A stretch of 64,000 nt of DNA from Delphinapterus leucas (Eukaryota > Chordata > Mammalia > Artiodactyla > Monodontidae). Each line of letters starts with the position of its first letter. Position 1 is the first letter of the stretch. Location of the stretch: NCBI RefSeq assembly GCF_002288925.2, contig NW_022098021.1, positions 6,326,138 through 6,390,137 of the forward strand, written 5' to 3'. Below, one piece after another: positions 23,966 through 35,278 of the stretch. The notes under the pieces are model-generated. The model did no database searches. It was not told the origin of the DNA and saw only the letters and a list, made by a program, of their open reading frames with translations. The position numbers and the translations under genes are program-made.

Positions 23966-24294
23966 GTACTTGCACCCGGTGCCGGTGCCCTTTCTGTAGC
24001 CCTGACAGTGACGGGCCTCTTCACACAGCTGCTGTGACCAACATCACCCAGCAGAGAACCCACCGGCTTGGGCTGCCAGCCTGCAGTGCTTCCGTGCCCA
24101 TGACCTGGGAAAATATAACAGCAAGGTTACAGGACCCTTTTCTTATTCATTGGCTACATCTTTTTAGGTTTAAAAAAACAAAGATACCTTGGACATATTT
24201 CTGTCTCCACATGATTTTTGTTCCAATGAGTGGAATAACTTTATTAGTAAGCCACTGTTAATTGAGAGTTTCTACGACACAGACTTCGGATGGC
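23966..24294. other. Intronic sequence, nothing recognised
   Basis: No exon or repeat that I can name. Confidence 0.4.
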
Positions 24295-24445
24295 AGAGGA
24301 AACAGGGAGTGAGCTTTGAAGTTAGACCCAGCAACAGCTGGGTGACTTTAATTCAGTTACTTGACTTCTCTAACCTTTGATTCCTTATTGGAAAAAGAAG
24401 AATGTATAATTTTTGTCACCCTGATTCAGGAATGATTTAATACAC
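24295..24445 (+). repeat. MIR SINE, sense
   Basis: Sense MIR pattern: 'gagctttgaagttagaccca', 'gctgggtgactttaattcag', 'ttacttgacttctctaacct'. Confidence 0.65.
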
Positions 24446-24479
24446 TAGTACTGCACTTGTAATCCATAGGTTCTAAACA

Positions 24480-24560
24480 AATATTTATAATAATTAAGTT
24501 AATATTGTTAATAAGTACCATGTTTGTAGGTGCCTGGCATTATGCTAAGCATTTTTAATA
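24480..24560 (-). repeat. MIR-like fragment
   Basis: Only the 5' portion of the reversed consensus remains: 'ggtgcctggcattatgctaa' and 'gcatttttaat'. Confidence 0.45.
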
Positions 24561-24639
24561 TTTGCCTGGTGCAGCTGGAGATCGTAGAGGGCTAGAGGCC
24601 AGGAAGGTGGGACTCGAGCAAACCCTCACGTCTCATACC

Positions 24640-24980
24640 CCACCCTGCTGCCCCTGAACGTGCTGTACCTTTGCACACGGTCCCACGCCTGTTGTGTCCT
24701 GTCCTTCTTGGTGATTGTCCTTCATAGTTCACACCTCAGCTCAAACATCACATTCTTCGGTGAAGCCCTACCTGACTCTTCCTCTGAGCTCCCTGAGAAA
24801 TCTTTAGCCAGACCACTGGGCTGGCACCTGATGCATCGTCTTGTCACTACTTAGGTACATGTCCCACTAGTTAGTGAATTTCTGGACGTAAGGATTTTGT
24901 CTTTCACCTTGGACTCTCCAACAGCTAACACCCCATCAAGTACGGTGGACCCACCCAATAAATACATGATGAACAAATGA
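24640..24980 (+). repeat. L2 LINE 3' end
   Basis: Sense L2 landmarks in order: 'cacacctcagctcaaacatc', 'ggtgaagccctacctgactc', 'cgtaaggattttgtctttca', 'aataaatacatgatgaacaa', and the terminal 'atgaataag'. Confidence 0.8.
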
Positions 24981-25639
24981 ATAAGGGAATGCTTTGGATT
25001 TTTCAAGGAATGAATAGTTCAGAAAATAAGAAAGGGATGATGCAGCCTTTGGAATAAAACTACAGGGAACTAACGTGTGGGCGCTTACTTAATACTAAGT
25101 AGACCATATTTATATGGGGAAAACATTAGCTGTGAAAAGCACAATTTTATTGTGTTCTTGAATTAATGTGAAAGTAAATTATTGGATGGAATGAGGCAAA
25201 TAATCCCAGACCATTTCTTTCATTTGGGCTTACCTTAACTAAAACTGCCACAATGAATAAAGCCCCAGTGTCTATTTGGATAGTTTCAAAAATACAAAGT
25301 ACTTTTTGCACCACGACTTACTTATTCACATTTTCTCAGTGCCTAATAGATCACGCAGTGTCTTGATTCCCCAGAACTGGATTATTTTCCACCCACAGAT
25401 CCATCATATGCAGAGCTTTACTTATTTTTCTTCTAAGAGTGTGTAAGGTGATTTCTCATTACTCACTTAGGATGTGCCTGTTTATTAGGTGGGGAGAGAG
25501 AGGTACTGCAGAAGAAATGAAAAAGAGAAAGAAAATAACAGGAGGTTTCAAAATATCAGGAATTTACCTAATCTCAAGGTTGACTTCATTTTCCACAAAG
25601 GAAGAACATGATTAGTTAGGAATGATAACCAGCTCTATT
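24981..25639. other. Intronic sequence, nothing recognised
   Basis: AT-rich unique-looking sequence. Confidence 0.5.
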
Positions 25640-26095
25640 TATTTACAAATATTTACTGAGTGGGCGATTTTCATGTGATGCATTGTCTAATGGGAAACTC
25701 GGACAGGTGAAGGGCTTTCAACCTATAGCGCAATAAGCTTGTAGCCACAGAGCATATTAGCACTATCCAGAGACCTCTAGGTTGAGGTCTGGAGGATGAG
25801 TTGGAGCAGAGTTCACTGGAGAGAAGAGAAGGTAGGAGGTGGTGTGCAGTTCTGCAAGAGAAGTGACAGTGATCTGAATTAAGGAGTTGCAGTGACTACG
25901 TAAAAAAGAGGTGGACTAAATTTAAGAGAGATACAAGATGTATGTTTCACAGGATTTGGCATCTTATTGCATATAAGAAGTAAGAATGAGGGAGGGGATA
26001 AGGATGCGATCAACACTACTGGCTCAGGCAAAAGACACATCTACCGGGACAGCGAAAATAGGACTGAGAGGAAGTTTCGTTAGGTGACAGAGTTC
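25640..26095 (-). repeat. L2 LINE, antisense internal fragment
   Basis: The purine-rich strand resembles the reverse complement of L2 ORF2 and 3' region, for example 'aaattaagagagatacaag'-like and 'aggatttggcatcttattgc'. Diverged, with no open frame. Confidence 0.5.
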
Positions 26096-26099
26096 ATTG

Positions 26100-27030
26100 T
26101 TGGGAGTACTGAGTGTCATGTGCACCAGGAGAGATCCAAAAAGAGATATTTATATATAGGTTGTATATATAAATATACACACACAAATAATAGGAGTTCC
26201 GTAAAAACAAAACAGAGAAATCAGAGGGGAGGAAATTATCAAAGCAACCTTTCAAGAAAATTTCCCAGAACTGTAGGACTAGAAGAGCCTGCCAAATGCC
26301 CAGCATAATGAATGAAAAAAGACCCACACAAGGCACATCGCGAAATTTCACAACACTGGGGAAAAAAAAGAGGTACCAAGAGAGTAAACAGATCACATAC
26401 AAAAGGTTAAAATTTAGAGTGGCATCGGAGTTTTCAGTATTAAACCTGGAAGCTAAAAGAGAAATGCCTTCACAGTTCTGGGGGAAATGATTGCCACATC
26501 GGAATTCTGTGTGAAGCCAAACAGTCAACTGTAAGAAGAAATTTTCAGCCATGGAAGTTGTCAAATAATTTATTTCTCATGTACATTTCTCTGGAAACTC
26601 AAAAAAAAAAAAAAGTACTCTACCGAAATAAGGAAGCAGACCAAGAAAAAGGAATACATGAGAGGTCCAGAAAAAAGGGATCCAGTATGGGAAAGAGACA
26701 AAGGTATGACGCGGAATGATGACGAAGGGAGATTCTGGGATGACAGCTGTGCAACAGTGCAAGAAGTTATGAGTCCAGAAGAAAATGGAGAATTGAAGCC
26801 TCCGGGGAAACAAAAATGAAACCTTTTACATAATTGTGAGAGGAGAGTTGTGACTGATAAAGAGTTCTGGGGAGAATTAGCAAAATGCATAGATATAAAC
26901 AATCTAAACAAACAACAACCAAGGCAACTATTAAATCCAAGGAAAACAAAAAGTCATACAAGTAAGGAAATTGCTCAGTTGTGAATAATATTTATGTAAT
27001 TGTAACAAAATGAACAATAAATTTTGACTT
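26100..27030 (+). repeat. HAL1/L1M-type LINE fragment with ORF1-derived sequence, sense
   Basis: The run 'gaaaatttcccagaactgta', 'ccaaatgcccagcataatga', 'gaaaaaagacccacacaagg', 'aacctggaagctaaaagaga' is characteristic of the ORF1 region of old half-L1/L1M elements. The frame is broken and there is an A-run near 26601. Confidence 0.7.
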
Positions 27031-27155
27031 AAACAAAAATTATCGTACACCTGTATTGAAGAGGGAGGTAGTGCCTATAGAGAGCAAATTTGTCATTTTC
27101 TGTAGTAGAGAGCTATTAAAATGTCTAAAATGTAAGTATCAAGAACTAGCAGTAT

Positions 27156-27503
27156 CTGGGACATCCCTGGTTGCGCAGTGGTTAATAATCCACCTGCCAG
27201 TGCAGGGAACACGGGTTTGATCCCTGGCGCGGAAAGATCCCACATGCTGTGGAGCAACTGGGCCCGTGCGCCAGAACTACTAAGCCTGAGCTCTAGAGCC
27301 TGTGAGCCACAACTACTGAGCCCGCATGCCGCAACTACTGAAGCCCACATGCCTAGAGCCTGTGCTCCATAACAAGAGAAGCCACCGCAACGAGAAGCCC
27401 ACACACTGCAACGAAGAGTAGCCCCCGCTTGCCACAACTAGAGAAAGCCCGCACGCAGCAATGAAGACTTAGTGCAGCCAAAAATAAATAAACTTATTAA
27501 AAA
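27156..27503 (+). mobile_element. Long CHR-family SINE with 12-bp target-site duplication
   Basis: The head 'gggacatccctggttgcgca' is followed by a CHR body with extra 'cacaactactgagcc'/'gccgcaactactgaa' modules and an AAATAAATAA tail. The imperfect duplication 'aactagcagtat'/'aactagtagtat' is at 27144-27155 and 27504-27515. It is longer and more diverged than the CHR-2 copies, hence probably older. Confidence 0.88.
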
Positions 27504-27515
27504 AACTAGTAGTAT

Positions 27516-28899
27516 AGACATGTTACCTACATGTATGGAGATAAATACTAGGAAAAACAGCTTAAAAAGTTGGAAGTGATGATTATGAATTGGGCATATG
27601 GAGGGTGGGACAAGATACTGGTCTTTTTTGTTTTGCCATGTGGAATAATCTTTTAGAAAGGTACAGATGTAGAACTATGATTTTAAAAAAATAGGTTAAA
27701 AAAAGAATGCAAAAGATGAAAAGAAAACAATAGGAGAATTGCTGGACTGGGTTGTGGCCGCAGTTACGGCTCTCGACTGTGAACTTGGCGCCTCCATCTG
27801 TGTTGTCGTGTGCTCAGCTGGACTAGGGGAGGGTGACAGCTGGGTTAAGGGAGGGTTGGATTCTGCAGACAGTTGTGACCAAGTGGTTCTGCTGCCTCTG
27901 TGATATTAGAGCAAGAATGTAGACAAGAGGATAGTAGAGGTGAAGGACACTGGGGGCAACTTCAGGTTGGATAAGAAAGGAGGCAAAGACAGGAGGAGCC
28001 TGGCAGTTTGGGGTAAAGGGATTTGTTGTCTAGATTCATGAACTGATGGAGTGGCAATAACACAGCTGGAGGATACAAGGTTGTGCTCAGAAGGTGCGGT
28101 GTGTGATTTTCAGAGGTGAAGTTCTAGGTGATGACACGGTCCAGGGTGATACCCAGGTGTCCTGATTGAAGGTGCCTGGCAAGAGTAGCAAATGTCTAAG
28201 TACTGAAAGGCTGGGATGTCAGATGAGTTATGCAGGGGTCATCGAAGTTTACCCGGATGATGGCAGGACCTGGGGTAAGAGGAAGACCACGCCTAAGGGT
28301 AAGTGAGGGACGGTGACTATAATGGAGGTGACAGCAGGGAGCAGTGTTACAACACATGAGCCAGAAGTTTGGAACCTCAGGGGGAAAGGAGTTTCACGTG
28401 AGCATGGGGCCTTCAGGTTCTGCTGTGTTGGATAGTTTGAAAGAAATCTCCTGACTTGAAGATAAGTTGGATGAGCAGGATGGGGACCATTTGAGAAGCT
28501 TTTCTCTGGAAGTTTAAGGATGGAAGTGGGAGAGGGAGGTTATTTACCAAAGGAGTAAGTCGTTGCACACAGTGCAGACTGAGTGAAAGAGAGGAACGTT
28601 GGGGCCAGGGATGGAAAGAATGCTGGGATTCATTGACCTCCAGCTTTAGAGAACAAATAGCTTGAGCATTCCCTGGTCTCCTGGTCACACCCCCCAAACA
28701 GAAGACCTTCAGCATCTATGTTCCCTTGCTCCGAGCATTCTCCCCCATACACCCTCCTGCTTCCCTTTAAACCTTCCTATGGAGTCAGACTCACCTGGAT
28801 TCATTGTGTTTCGTACTGCAGGCAGGCAGTAGGGCTCATTATGTTCAGGACTCACCGAGGCCTTTGTGGGGCAGTGAAATGCGAGCTAAAATGAGGGCA
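27516..28899. other. Intronic sequence, purine-rich, no family assigned
   Basis: The stretch is unusually purine-rich on the plus strand, possibly heavily diverged antisense L2, but I cannot align it convincingly. Confidence 0.3.
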
Positions 28900-29110
28900 G
28901 GGAGGCGCAAGTTTAGATCTTGCTTAGCCTCCTCCTAGTAAATGGGGACATGTCTCTACCTCCACACCTTCAGTTTCTTCATTTACAAAGTAATAATACC
29001 AATAATAATACCAACAGAGATGAGAGAGGGTTAAAGTGAGGTGATATACGTAGAAGCAACTGCGGGGTGCCGCCTGGCATTTATAAATGCTTGTGATAAT
29101 AAACACACTC
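28900..29110 (+). repeat. MIR SINE, sense
   Basis: Sense MIR landmarks: 'cttcagtttcttcatttaca', 'aagtaataataccaataata', 'cgcctggcatttataaatgc'. Confidence 0.75.
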
Positions 29111-30270
29111 CTTGAAATGTGACTTCCGTGACAGCTCTCACCTTCTCTTTCACTGGGACAGTGCTTGGTGCCTACTTGGTGCTTAATAATGAACGAATAA
29201 GAATATACTTGGGGGATTACAAAGCTTTTAAACAGATATAATATTTTCCCCCCAAACTCACTTCTTCATTCTTTTATCCTTACCTTTTCATAACAATCTT
29301 CAGAATTAAATCATCCCTGCTTTTATCCCAGGAAGTAATTAGGTCTCTGTTGTGAGTCTGATTTTTTTGTAGGTCTCTATTTGAGGACAGAGACCTCCTT
29401 TATTTTACTTTAAATTTCCAGCTACAAGGTCTGCCCTCGTTCATGCAATAAATGGAGTTGACATGGAATGAACCTTAAACAGGTTAAATCCAGCATTTTC
29501 TCGAGTGTATTCAGATTGCTCCCTCATTAACTCCATTCTCCACTAACATCAGATATTCCTGTTGATTTTTTTTTAAAAGCAGCTAAAACCTGTTTCCTTC
29601 TTTTATCCCTGCAAGCCCTCCTGAATCCTCTCTTACGCACTCTGTCTCTCATTTATACCTCATCCAGGTTCCTCTTTTATTTGATGTATTCGTATCTAGA
29701 TAACATTTCCTTTCTTCATCCTATTCAACCCCTATAAATCTTCCCTCATTCTGTTTGTCTCATAGGTGACATCAGAATCCCTACTTCCTGATGACATCGT
29801 TCATTTTTTCCTAATCACCTCCTCCAGTTCCCTTCCTGATGCTCATAGCACTCATTGTTGCCACGCTGACCTTTCATTTTTCTTCTTGTTCCCCTTCATC
29901 TTCCTAACATGGCTTTTCATGTTGTCTGGGTGGGGTCTCTAGGGCTGGGGGAAGAATTAGCCCCGTTACCTGTGCTTTCACAGGTGGATGGAGTGAGAAG
30001 GTTAGACGGTTGGGGGATAAAGTCAGTTATTGTGCATATTTATTTATCCTTTTTTTCTTATCTTTTCTTACTTCTTCCAAGATTGATTTGCAGGGATTTG
30101 TGGCCTATTGTGGGTGAGGTTAAGAGCCTCTCCAAATTCCCTTTGATTTTTTTTTGATGTGCATATTGCGTTTTATAAAAAAAAGTATATAGCATTCTTC
30201 TGTTAAATTGAATTTTTCTTTCCATTTTGATGTGCTCAGTGAGGATCCTGACTTAGCCATTGACATTTGT
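29111..30270. other. Intronic sequence, possible L2 tail at about 29370-29465
   Basis: 'gaggacagagacctccttta' through 'atgcaataaatggagttgac' resembles an L2 3' end but is weak. The rest is pyrimidine-rich unique-looking sequence. Confidence 0.35.
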
Positions 30271-30484
30271 CATTTTTTTTTTTTTTTTTTTTTGTGGTAC
30301 GCGGGCCTCTCACTGTCGTGGCCTCTCCCGTTACAGAGCACAGGCTCCGGACGCGCAGGCTCAGCGGCCATGGCTCACGGGCCCAGCCGCTCCGCGGCAT
30401 GTGGGATCTTCCCGGACCGGGGTACGAATCCGTGTCCCCTGCATCGGCAGGCGGACTCCCAACCACTGCGCCACCAGGGAACCC
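30271..30484 (-). mobile_element. CHR-2-type SINE, antisense
   Basis: A T-run of more than 20 is followed by a complete reversed CHR-2 body ending 'caccagggaacccc', with one base changed in the head. The target duplication is obscured by the T-run and 'cat' words. Confidence 0.9.
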
Positions 30485-31139
30485 CATCATATTTTTTTAA
30501 GAGGACAACCTCGTGCTCATCCATCGCTCTTGATTGGGCAGCTTTAGTCACATTCTCATGGCTCCCACACAGGTGGGCTTGGCGTTAAGCATCGTGATGA
30601 ACAGGTTGTAATAAAGCACAAGGTGGGTCTTGGAATAAAACACAAACACTTGTCAGAGTCACTCAGATCACCGTGGAAGACCTTGTCCGCGTGGGAAGCT
30701 GAGCTCACACGCTATTCTTCCCTCTTCCGAGGAGCTCTGTACGGTTTGCCAGGGAGCACCTTCCAACTTAGGCCTTAGGGCGGTGTTCTGCTGCTCTATT
30801 TATGGTGAAACGCTTTAGGGCCATTTGGATATGTAGGGATCGTCTGGAAATGGGTGACCACCATCTGTGACCATGTTTCAAATGAAACTCTATGACTCCT
30901 TCTCTGAGACCAGAGTGAGGCTGGCATTTCTTTCCCCACCTGCCGCCTTCTTCCTTCCACCCCAGAAGCTCCGATGATACGGCTCTGGATCTTGTATATA
31001 CACATTTGTTTATATAGCTCTGAATCTCAGCCTGTGTAAGGTACACAAGGAGTAGTTTTGGCCAATATACAGCCCCATGAGAGATGAGTGTGTATATGTA
31101 TTCATTAAAGAGCTATTTCCACTGGCTGGCATCCTGTAA
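30485..31139. other. Intronic sequence, nothing recognised
   Basis: Unique-looking sequence. Confidence 0.5.
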
Positions 31140-31830
31140 TTCAGGTCTTGTTTGGTTGCAAGTTACAGAAACCCAATTCAAACTGCCTTAGCAAAAAAGA
31201 AAGCAAAAGATCAGAGAGATTTTGGCTCATGTAACTGAAAAGTTCAGGAGATGATGCTAATGTAAGGTGAGGCTGTACACGGTACTTAAACAAGGTCATC
31301 ATCAATGTTTTCCATCTCTTGGCCCTGCTTTCCCCTTGGTTAGCTTCTTGTTCACAAAGGCTCTCCCCTTTGGTCAAAGATGGTCAAAGGCAGTTCAGAT
31401 TTACGTCCCACTAGCCTAGGTATCTATCAGAAAAAGAATTCTTTTCTATTGGTCAAAGGCAGTTCGGATTTACATCCCACCAGCCTAGGTATCTATCAGA
31501 AAAAGAATTCTTTTCTAGTAATTCCAGCAAAATTCTCAAGGTAGGGTTCTCATTATCCCAGGTTGGATCTTTTTATTCCTAAGCCAAGATGCTCTGTCAC
31601 ACTGGTGTGATGCAGAGCTCTGGTTGGCCAGGCCTAGGTCACATGCCCACCTCCAGATCCAGGCAGGTCAGCCCCACCCAACCACATGGACCAAGAGCAG
31701 GGAAGAGTTGGTTCCCCAAAGGTCAGCAGTGGGTTCAGTAAATAGAAGCTGGTCAGGCCAGACAAGAGACATCCATCCACTAGAGGCATGCAGTCTACGC
31801 TGGGTGAAAGAAAACAGGGAAAGCTGAATG
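31140..31830. repeat. Ancient interspersed repeat of unassigned family
   Basis: The run 'ttggttgcaagttacagaaa', 'cccaattcaaactgccttag', 'ttggccaggcctaggtcaca', 'aaccacatggaccaagagca' is a familiar mammalian repeat pattern that I cannot name reliably. It contains a 69-bp local tandem duplication. Confidence 0.5.
31381..31518 (+). repeat. 69-bp tandem duplication, two copies
   Basis: Units 31381-31449 and 31450-31518 both begin 'tggtcaaaggcagttc' and end 'gaattcttttcta'. They differ at about four positions. The duplication is local, inside an older interspersed repeat. Confidence 0.92.
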
Positions 31831-31984
31831 TGCTTTAAGGAAAGACTGCTATTCAAGAGGAGTTGATGAAATTAGGAAAAGCTTCGTAAATAAGTGACAG
31901 GGTGCTAATATAGGCCAAGTACTGAGTACCTTTTTGGTGAGCAAAAAGAGTTTCTTCATTTTTTCATTCAGGTAGACAGAGAAG

Positions 31985-32478
31985 GTGTGATAGGCTGAAT
32001 AATGGCCCCCAGATACGTCCATGTACTAGTCACTGGAACCTATGAATGTTACGTTGCATGGCCACAGGGACTTTGCTGACGCGATTAAGTTAAGGCTCTT
32101 GAGATGGGGACAGCGTGCTGAATGATCCAGATAGACCCAGTGTAATCACAAGGGTCCTTATAAGAGGAAGGAGGGAGGAGTTGGAGGAGAAGGAGATGTA
32201 ATGATGGAAGCAGAGCCCGGAGTGAAGTGCCTTGAAGGTGGAGGAAGGACCACAGCCAAGGAAGGCTGGAAGCGGAAGAAGGCAAGGAAGCGGATTCTCC
32301 ACCAGAACCTCCAGAAGGAACCAGCCCTGCTGACACATTGACAGTAGCCCAGTGAGACTGGTTTCATACTTCTGACAACCCCCCCACCCCAGAGCTGTAA
32401 GAGAATAAATGTGTGTTGTTTTCAACCACCGAGATCATGGTACTTTGTTCCAGTGGCAAACCAGAAACTCATACAGGA
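31985..32478 (+). repeat. MLT1-type LTR (ERVL-MaLR), sense
   Basis: It starts 'tgtgataggctgaataatgg' and has 'tgcatggccacagggacttt', 'ttataagaggaaggagggag', the polyadenylation region 'gagaataaatgtgtgttgtt', and an end near 'actcataca'. It is a solo LTR of an ancient non-autonomous element with no internal sequence next to it. Confidence 0.85.
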
Positions 32479-32712
32479 GGGCTTAAGAGAGGGGTGAGCT
32501 GACTTTGAGGATGATGAGGTGGGCCAAGCAGCTGAGGGAGAGACTGAGCCCTCCAGACTACGAGACAGCACAGTGGGAGCACAGAGCATCGTAGGGGACC
32601 GCGGTGTCACAGCAGGGGACTCGCAGCAGAGGAAGTGCGAGCCTGGAGCTTGCTTGTTCCACAACACAGAATTGGGGCTTCCTACTGAAGACCAGGGAAG
32701 GCTTTGGAAAGC

Positions 32713-32991
32713 TTTTATTTTATTTTATTTATTTTTGCTGTGTTGGGTCTTTGCTTCTGTGCGAGGGCCTTCTCCAGCCGCGGCGAGTGGGGGCCACCCT
32801 TCATCGCGGTGCACGGGCCTCCCACTATCACGGCCCCTCCCGTGACAGGCTCCAGATGCGCAGGCCCAGCAGTTGTGGCTCACGGGCCCAGTTGCTCCGC
32901 GGCATGTGGGCTCCTCCCAGACCAGGGCTCGAACCCGTGTCCCCTGCATTAGCAGGCAGACTCTCAACCACTGCGCCACCAGGGAAGCCCC
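32713..32991 (-). mobile_element. Long CHR-family SINE with 8-bp target-site duplication, antisense
   Basis: A (TTTTA)n tail leads into the reversed body with the head 'caccagggaagcccc'. The duplication 'tggaaagc' is at 32705-32712 and 32992-32999. Confidence 0.88.
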
Positions 32992-33004
32992 TGGAAAGCG
33001 TTTA

Positions 33005-33600
33005 AAAGTAAAATCACGTAATTTGAAAGGTCATTCTGGCAGCTGTAAAGAGGCTGAATTGACTAAAGATGAATGTGAGACACAGACTGAGAAATCACTT
33101 AGGAGACTTTCCTAGTTGTCCCAGCAAGAAATGAGGAGGACTTAGCTAAGGGAAACCGTGAGGGTGGATAAAGGGGCAGAATTAGAGAGACTTAGTAACC
33201 GGTTAGATTTGGGAGGATAAGGCCGAGGACTCACTAGCTCCTGGTCTCAGTGACTAGGGGGACAGGTGGCCAGGAAAGCAGATACTGGAAGAGGAGTGGA
33301 TTGGAGAGGAAGATAATTAGCTCCATTTAGGGTGTGATGATCTGGTCATCCAGTAGGTAAGTGGTCATGTCTAGTTGACACCTTGAAACGGGTCTGGATC
33401 TCAGGAGAGGTGTCTGGGCCCATCTGGATTGGAAATAACAGATTTCTATAGTCATCAGTGGGTATAATTCAGTGGTATAAGCACGCTGAATGGACAGGCT
33501 CATCCAGAAGAGTGGCCTGGAGAAGGTCGAGGCAGAATCCTGGGGCAGCTTTACTAGGCGTAGGGAAAGGACTAAGGGAGAGTGGCCAGAGGGGCAGCAG
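33005..33600 (-). repeat. L2 LINE, antisense internal fragment
   Basis: 'aaggtcattctggcagctgt', then a purine-rich body, then 'tctggatctcaggagaggtg' and 'tctatagtcatcagtgggta' follow the order of reversed L2. Diverged and non-coding. Confidence 0.6.
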
Positions 33601-33924
33601 GAAAACCGTGAGACCAAAACTGGCATTGCTAGGTACTCTGGGATCTTACAGAGTAAAACGAAAGCTGACGGTATACTCAAAAAACATTTAAGCTGAGTCC
33701 AGATTGCAAGAAAACTGCAAGAACAACTGTAAGTCTTGACTAATTGCCTTAATTTTCTGTGCCATCAAGAGCCCCCAGAACCACATGGGATTCTCCAGGC
33801 AGCACTCTGTTCCCAGGGGGAAGGGTCGTGAAACTTCCGATCAAAGTTATTCTTGTAGAATTGGTTGCACTAGGCTGGTTTCCTTCCTTATCCTTTCAGA
33901 GAGCTGATAGATTATTTTCATTTT
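33601..33924. other. Intronic sequence, nothing recognised
   Basis: No exon or repeat that I can name. Confidence 0.4.
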
Positions 33925-34520
33925 GGTTTTGGTTTCATGCCTTTTATTTTTTATTATAAAAGTAATGTGTGTGCTCATGATTAAAAGTGGAGATAATGCA
34001 GAAGCATATTAAAATAAAAAGTAAAATTCCCTTGATCCTGCTTCTCAGAAGTAACCATTATTAAAAACATTTAAAAACTAGTAAATGAAAAAAAAAAACT
34101 AGTAAATGGCCTTTCAGTTATTTTTATATATTTACAACTATAATACAGGTAACATTTTTGCGTCATAAAAATGGGATAATACCGTGCATACTGTTCAACA
34201 GCTAGCTTTTTAATTTATTTCTCATGGACATCTTTCCATGCCAGTATAATACAGAACAACCTCATTCTTTTTAATGGTGGCATAGTGCTACATCATATGG
34301 TTATACAGTAGTTTATTTAATCATTCCCCTGTGTGCATTTTTGGTTATTTATACATCTCTATTGTTGTGAATAATGTATGAAATGTACATCTTTTCACAC
34401 TTGTAGAAGTATTCCAAAGAGAGATCTGTAGAAGCAGAATTGCTGGGTCAAGTCTATCAATGTTTAAATTTTTGATGGAAGCTGCCAGATAGCACTCCAT
34501 GAAGGCTGGATGGAAACTAT
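33925..34520 (-). repeat. Ancient LINE-1 (L1ME type) fragment, antisense
   Basis: Reverse L1 landmarks: 'ttattataaaagtaatgtgt', 'tttctcatggacatctttcc', 'ttgttgtgaataatgtatga', 'agcagaattgctgggtcaa'. It contains a small poly-A insertion near 34088. Confidence 0.65.
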
Positions 34521-34829
34521 TGAGACTCTGAATAAATACTTACGTTTAGTTACCCCTTAAAGTGTTGTGTTTAGCACACACTTTGGCCTTTAACTCTTCC
34601 CTTCTGAGTTCCTAGGAGTCTGGCTGACTTTCTGTGTTCGTTGAAACCTAAAATCTGAGCAGAGGGAGGCAATAGAAGAGTGAGATGATCCATAAGTGGG
34701 ATACTCTGCAGAGTGGGCGTGGCTTCAGTGGAGTGGAGTCAGGGCTGGGCTTTCAGGACCCCGCCGGTCCAGCCTTCTGTAACCCCCAAATGCCTGGACA
34801 TGGCCTGCCTTGAAAAGAGCCCGGTAGGA
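34521..34829. other. Intronic sequence, nothing recognised
   Basis: Unique-looking sequence. Confidence 0.4.
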
Positions 34830-35235
34830 GATGGGCGGACAGTGGGGCATAGACTGAATGGCCACGCTGTCCAGGGCAGGGTGTGTCCTCTGCTTGAAGT
34901 TTATGTCCTAGTGGGGAAGGTGGACAGTAAACAAACAGATGTGTGGATGTTTTGGGCGGTGACAAGTGCTGTGAAGAAGAATGAAGCAGGTGAGGGGCAG
35001 AGTGGCAGGTGGCAGGAGGGCTGTTTTACCTGGAGTGTCAGGCACAGTCTCCCTGAAGATTGCCATCTGTGCAGAGACCTGAATGAGCAGATGAGTGAAC
35101 CAAGCCTAAGGTCTTGGGGAAGCATATTCCACGCAGAAGGAGCTCAAGCTAACGTGACCAGAATGGGAGGAAGTACAACAAGTCTGAGCACCAGCAAGGC
35201 TGGCAGTGTGGCTGGAGTGTGTGAGCAGGTGCAGA
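34830..35235 (-). repeat. L2 LINE, antisense, first part of an interrupted copy
   Basis: 'gtgacaagtgctgtgaagaa', 'cagagacctgaatgagcaga', 'catattccacgcagaaggag', 'ggcagtgtggctggagtgtg' are in the order of reversed L2. The homology resumes at about 36285 with the next part of the element. Confidence 0.7.
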
Positions 35236-35238
35236 GGG

Positions 35239-35240
<2 letters not shown>

Positions 35241-35276
<36 letters not shown>
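35241..35276 (+). repeat. (GT)n microsatellite
   Basis: An uninterrupted dinucleotide run of about 18 units, located at the junction between the L2 fragment and the LTR. Confidence 0.98.

Positions 35277-35278
<2 letters not shown>

Noticed and set aside
30208..30588. Long open frames with repeated peptide motifs such as PSRSAACGIFPDRGTNPCPLHRQ, also at 5898-6107, 13326-13571, 20743-21060 and 44553-44909
   Set aside because: These are translations of CHR SINE copies in various frames. The same peptide recurs because the SINE is repeated. They have no promoter, start context or cellular homologue.
35241..35276. Regular GT and CA arrays as possible CRISPR-like or regulatory arrays
   Set aside because: These are plain dinucleotide microsatellites without spacers, typical of mammalian introns.
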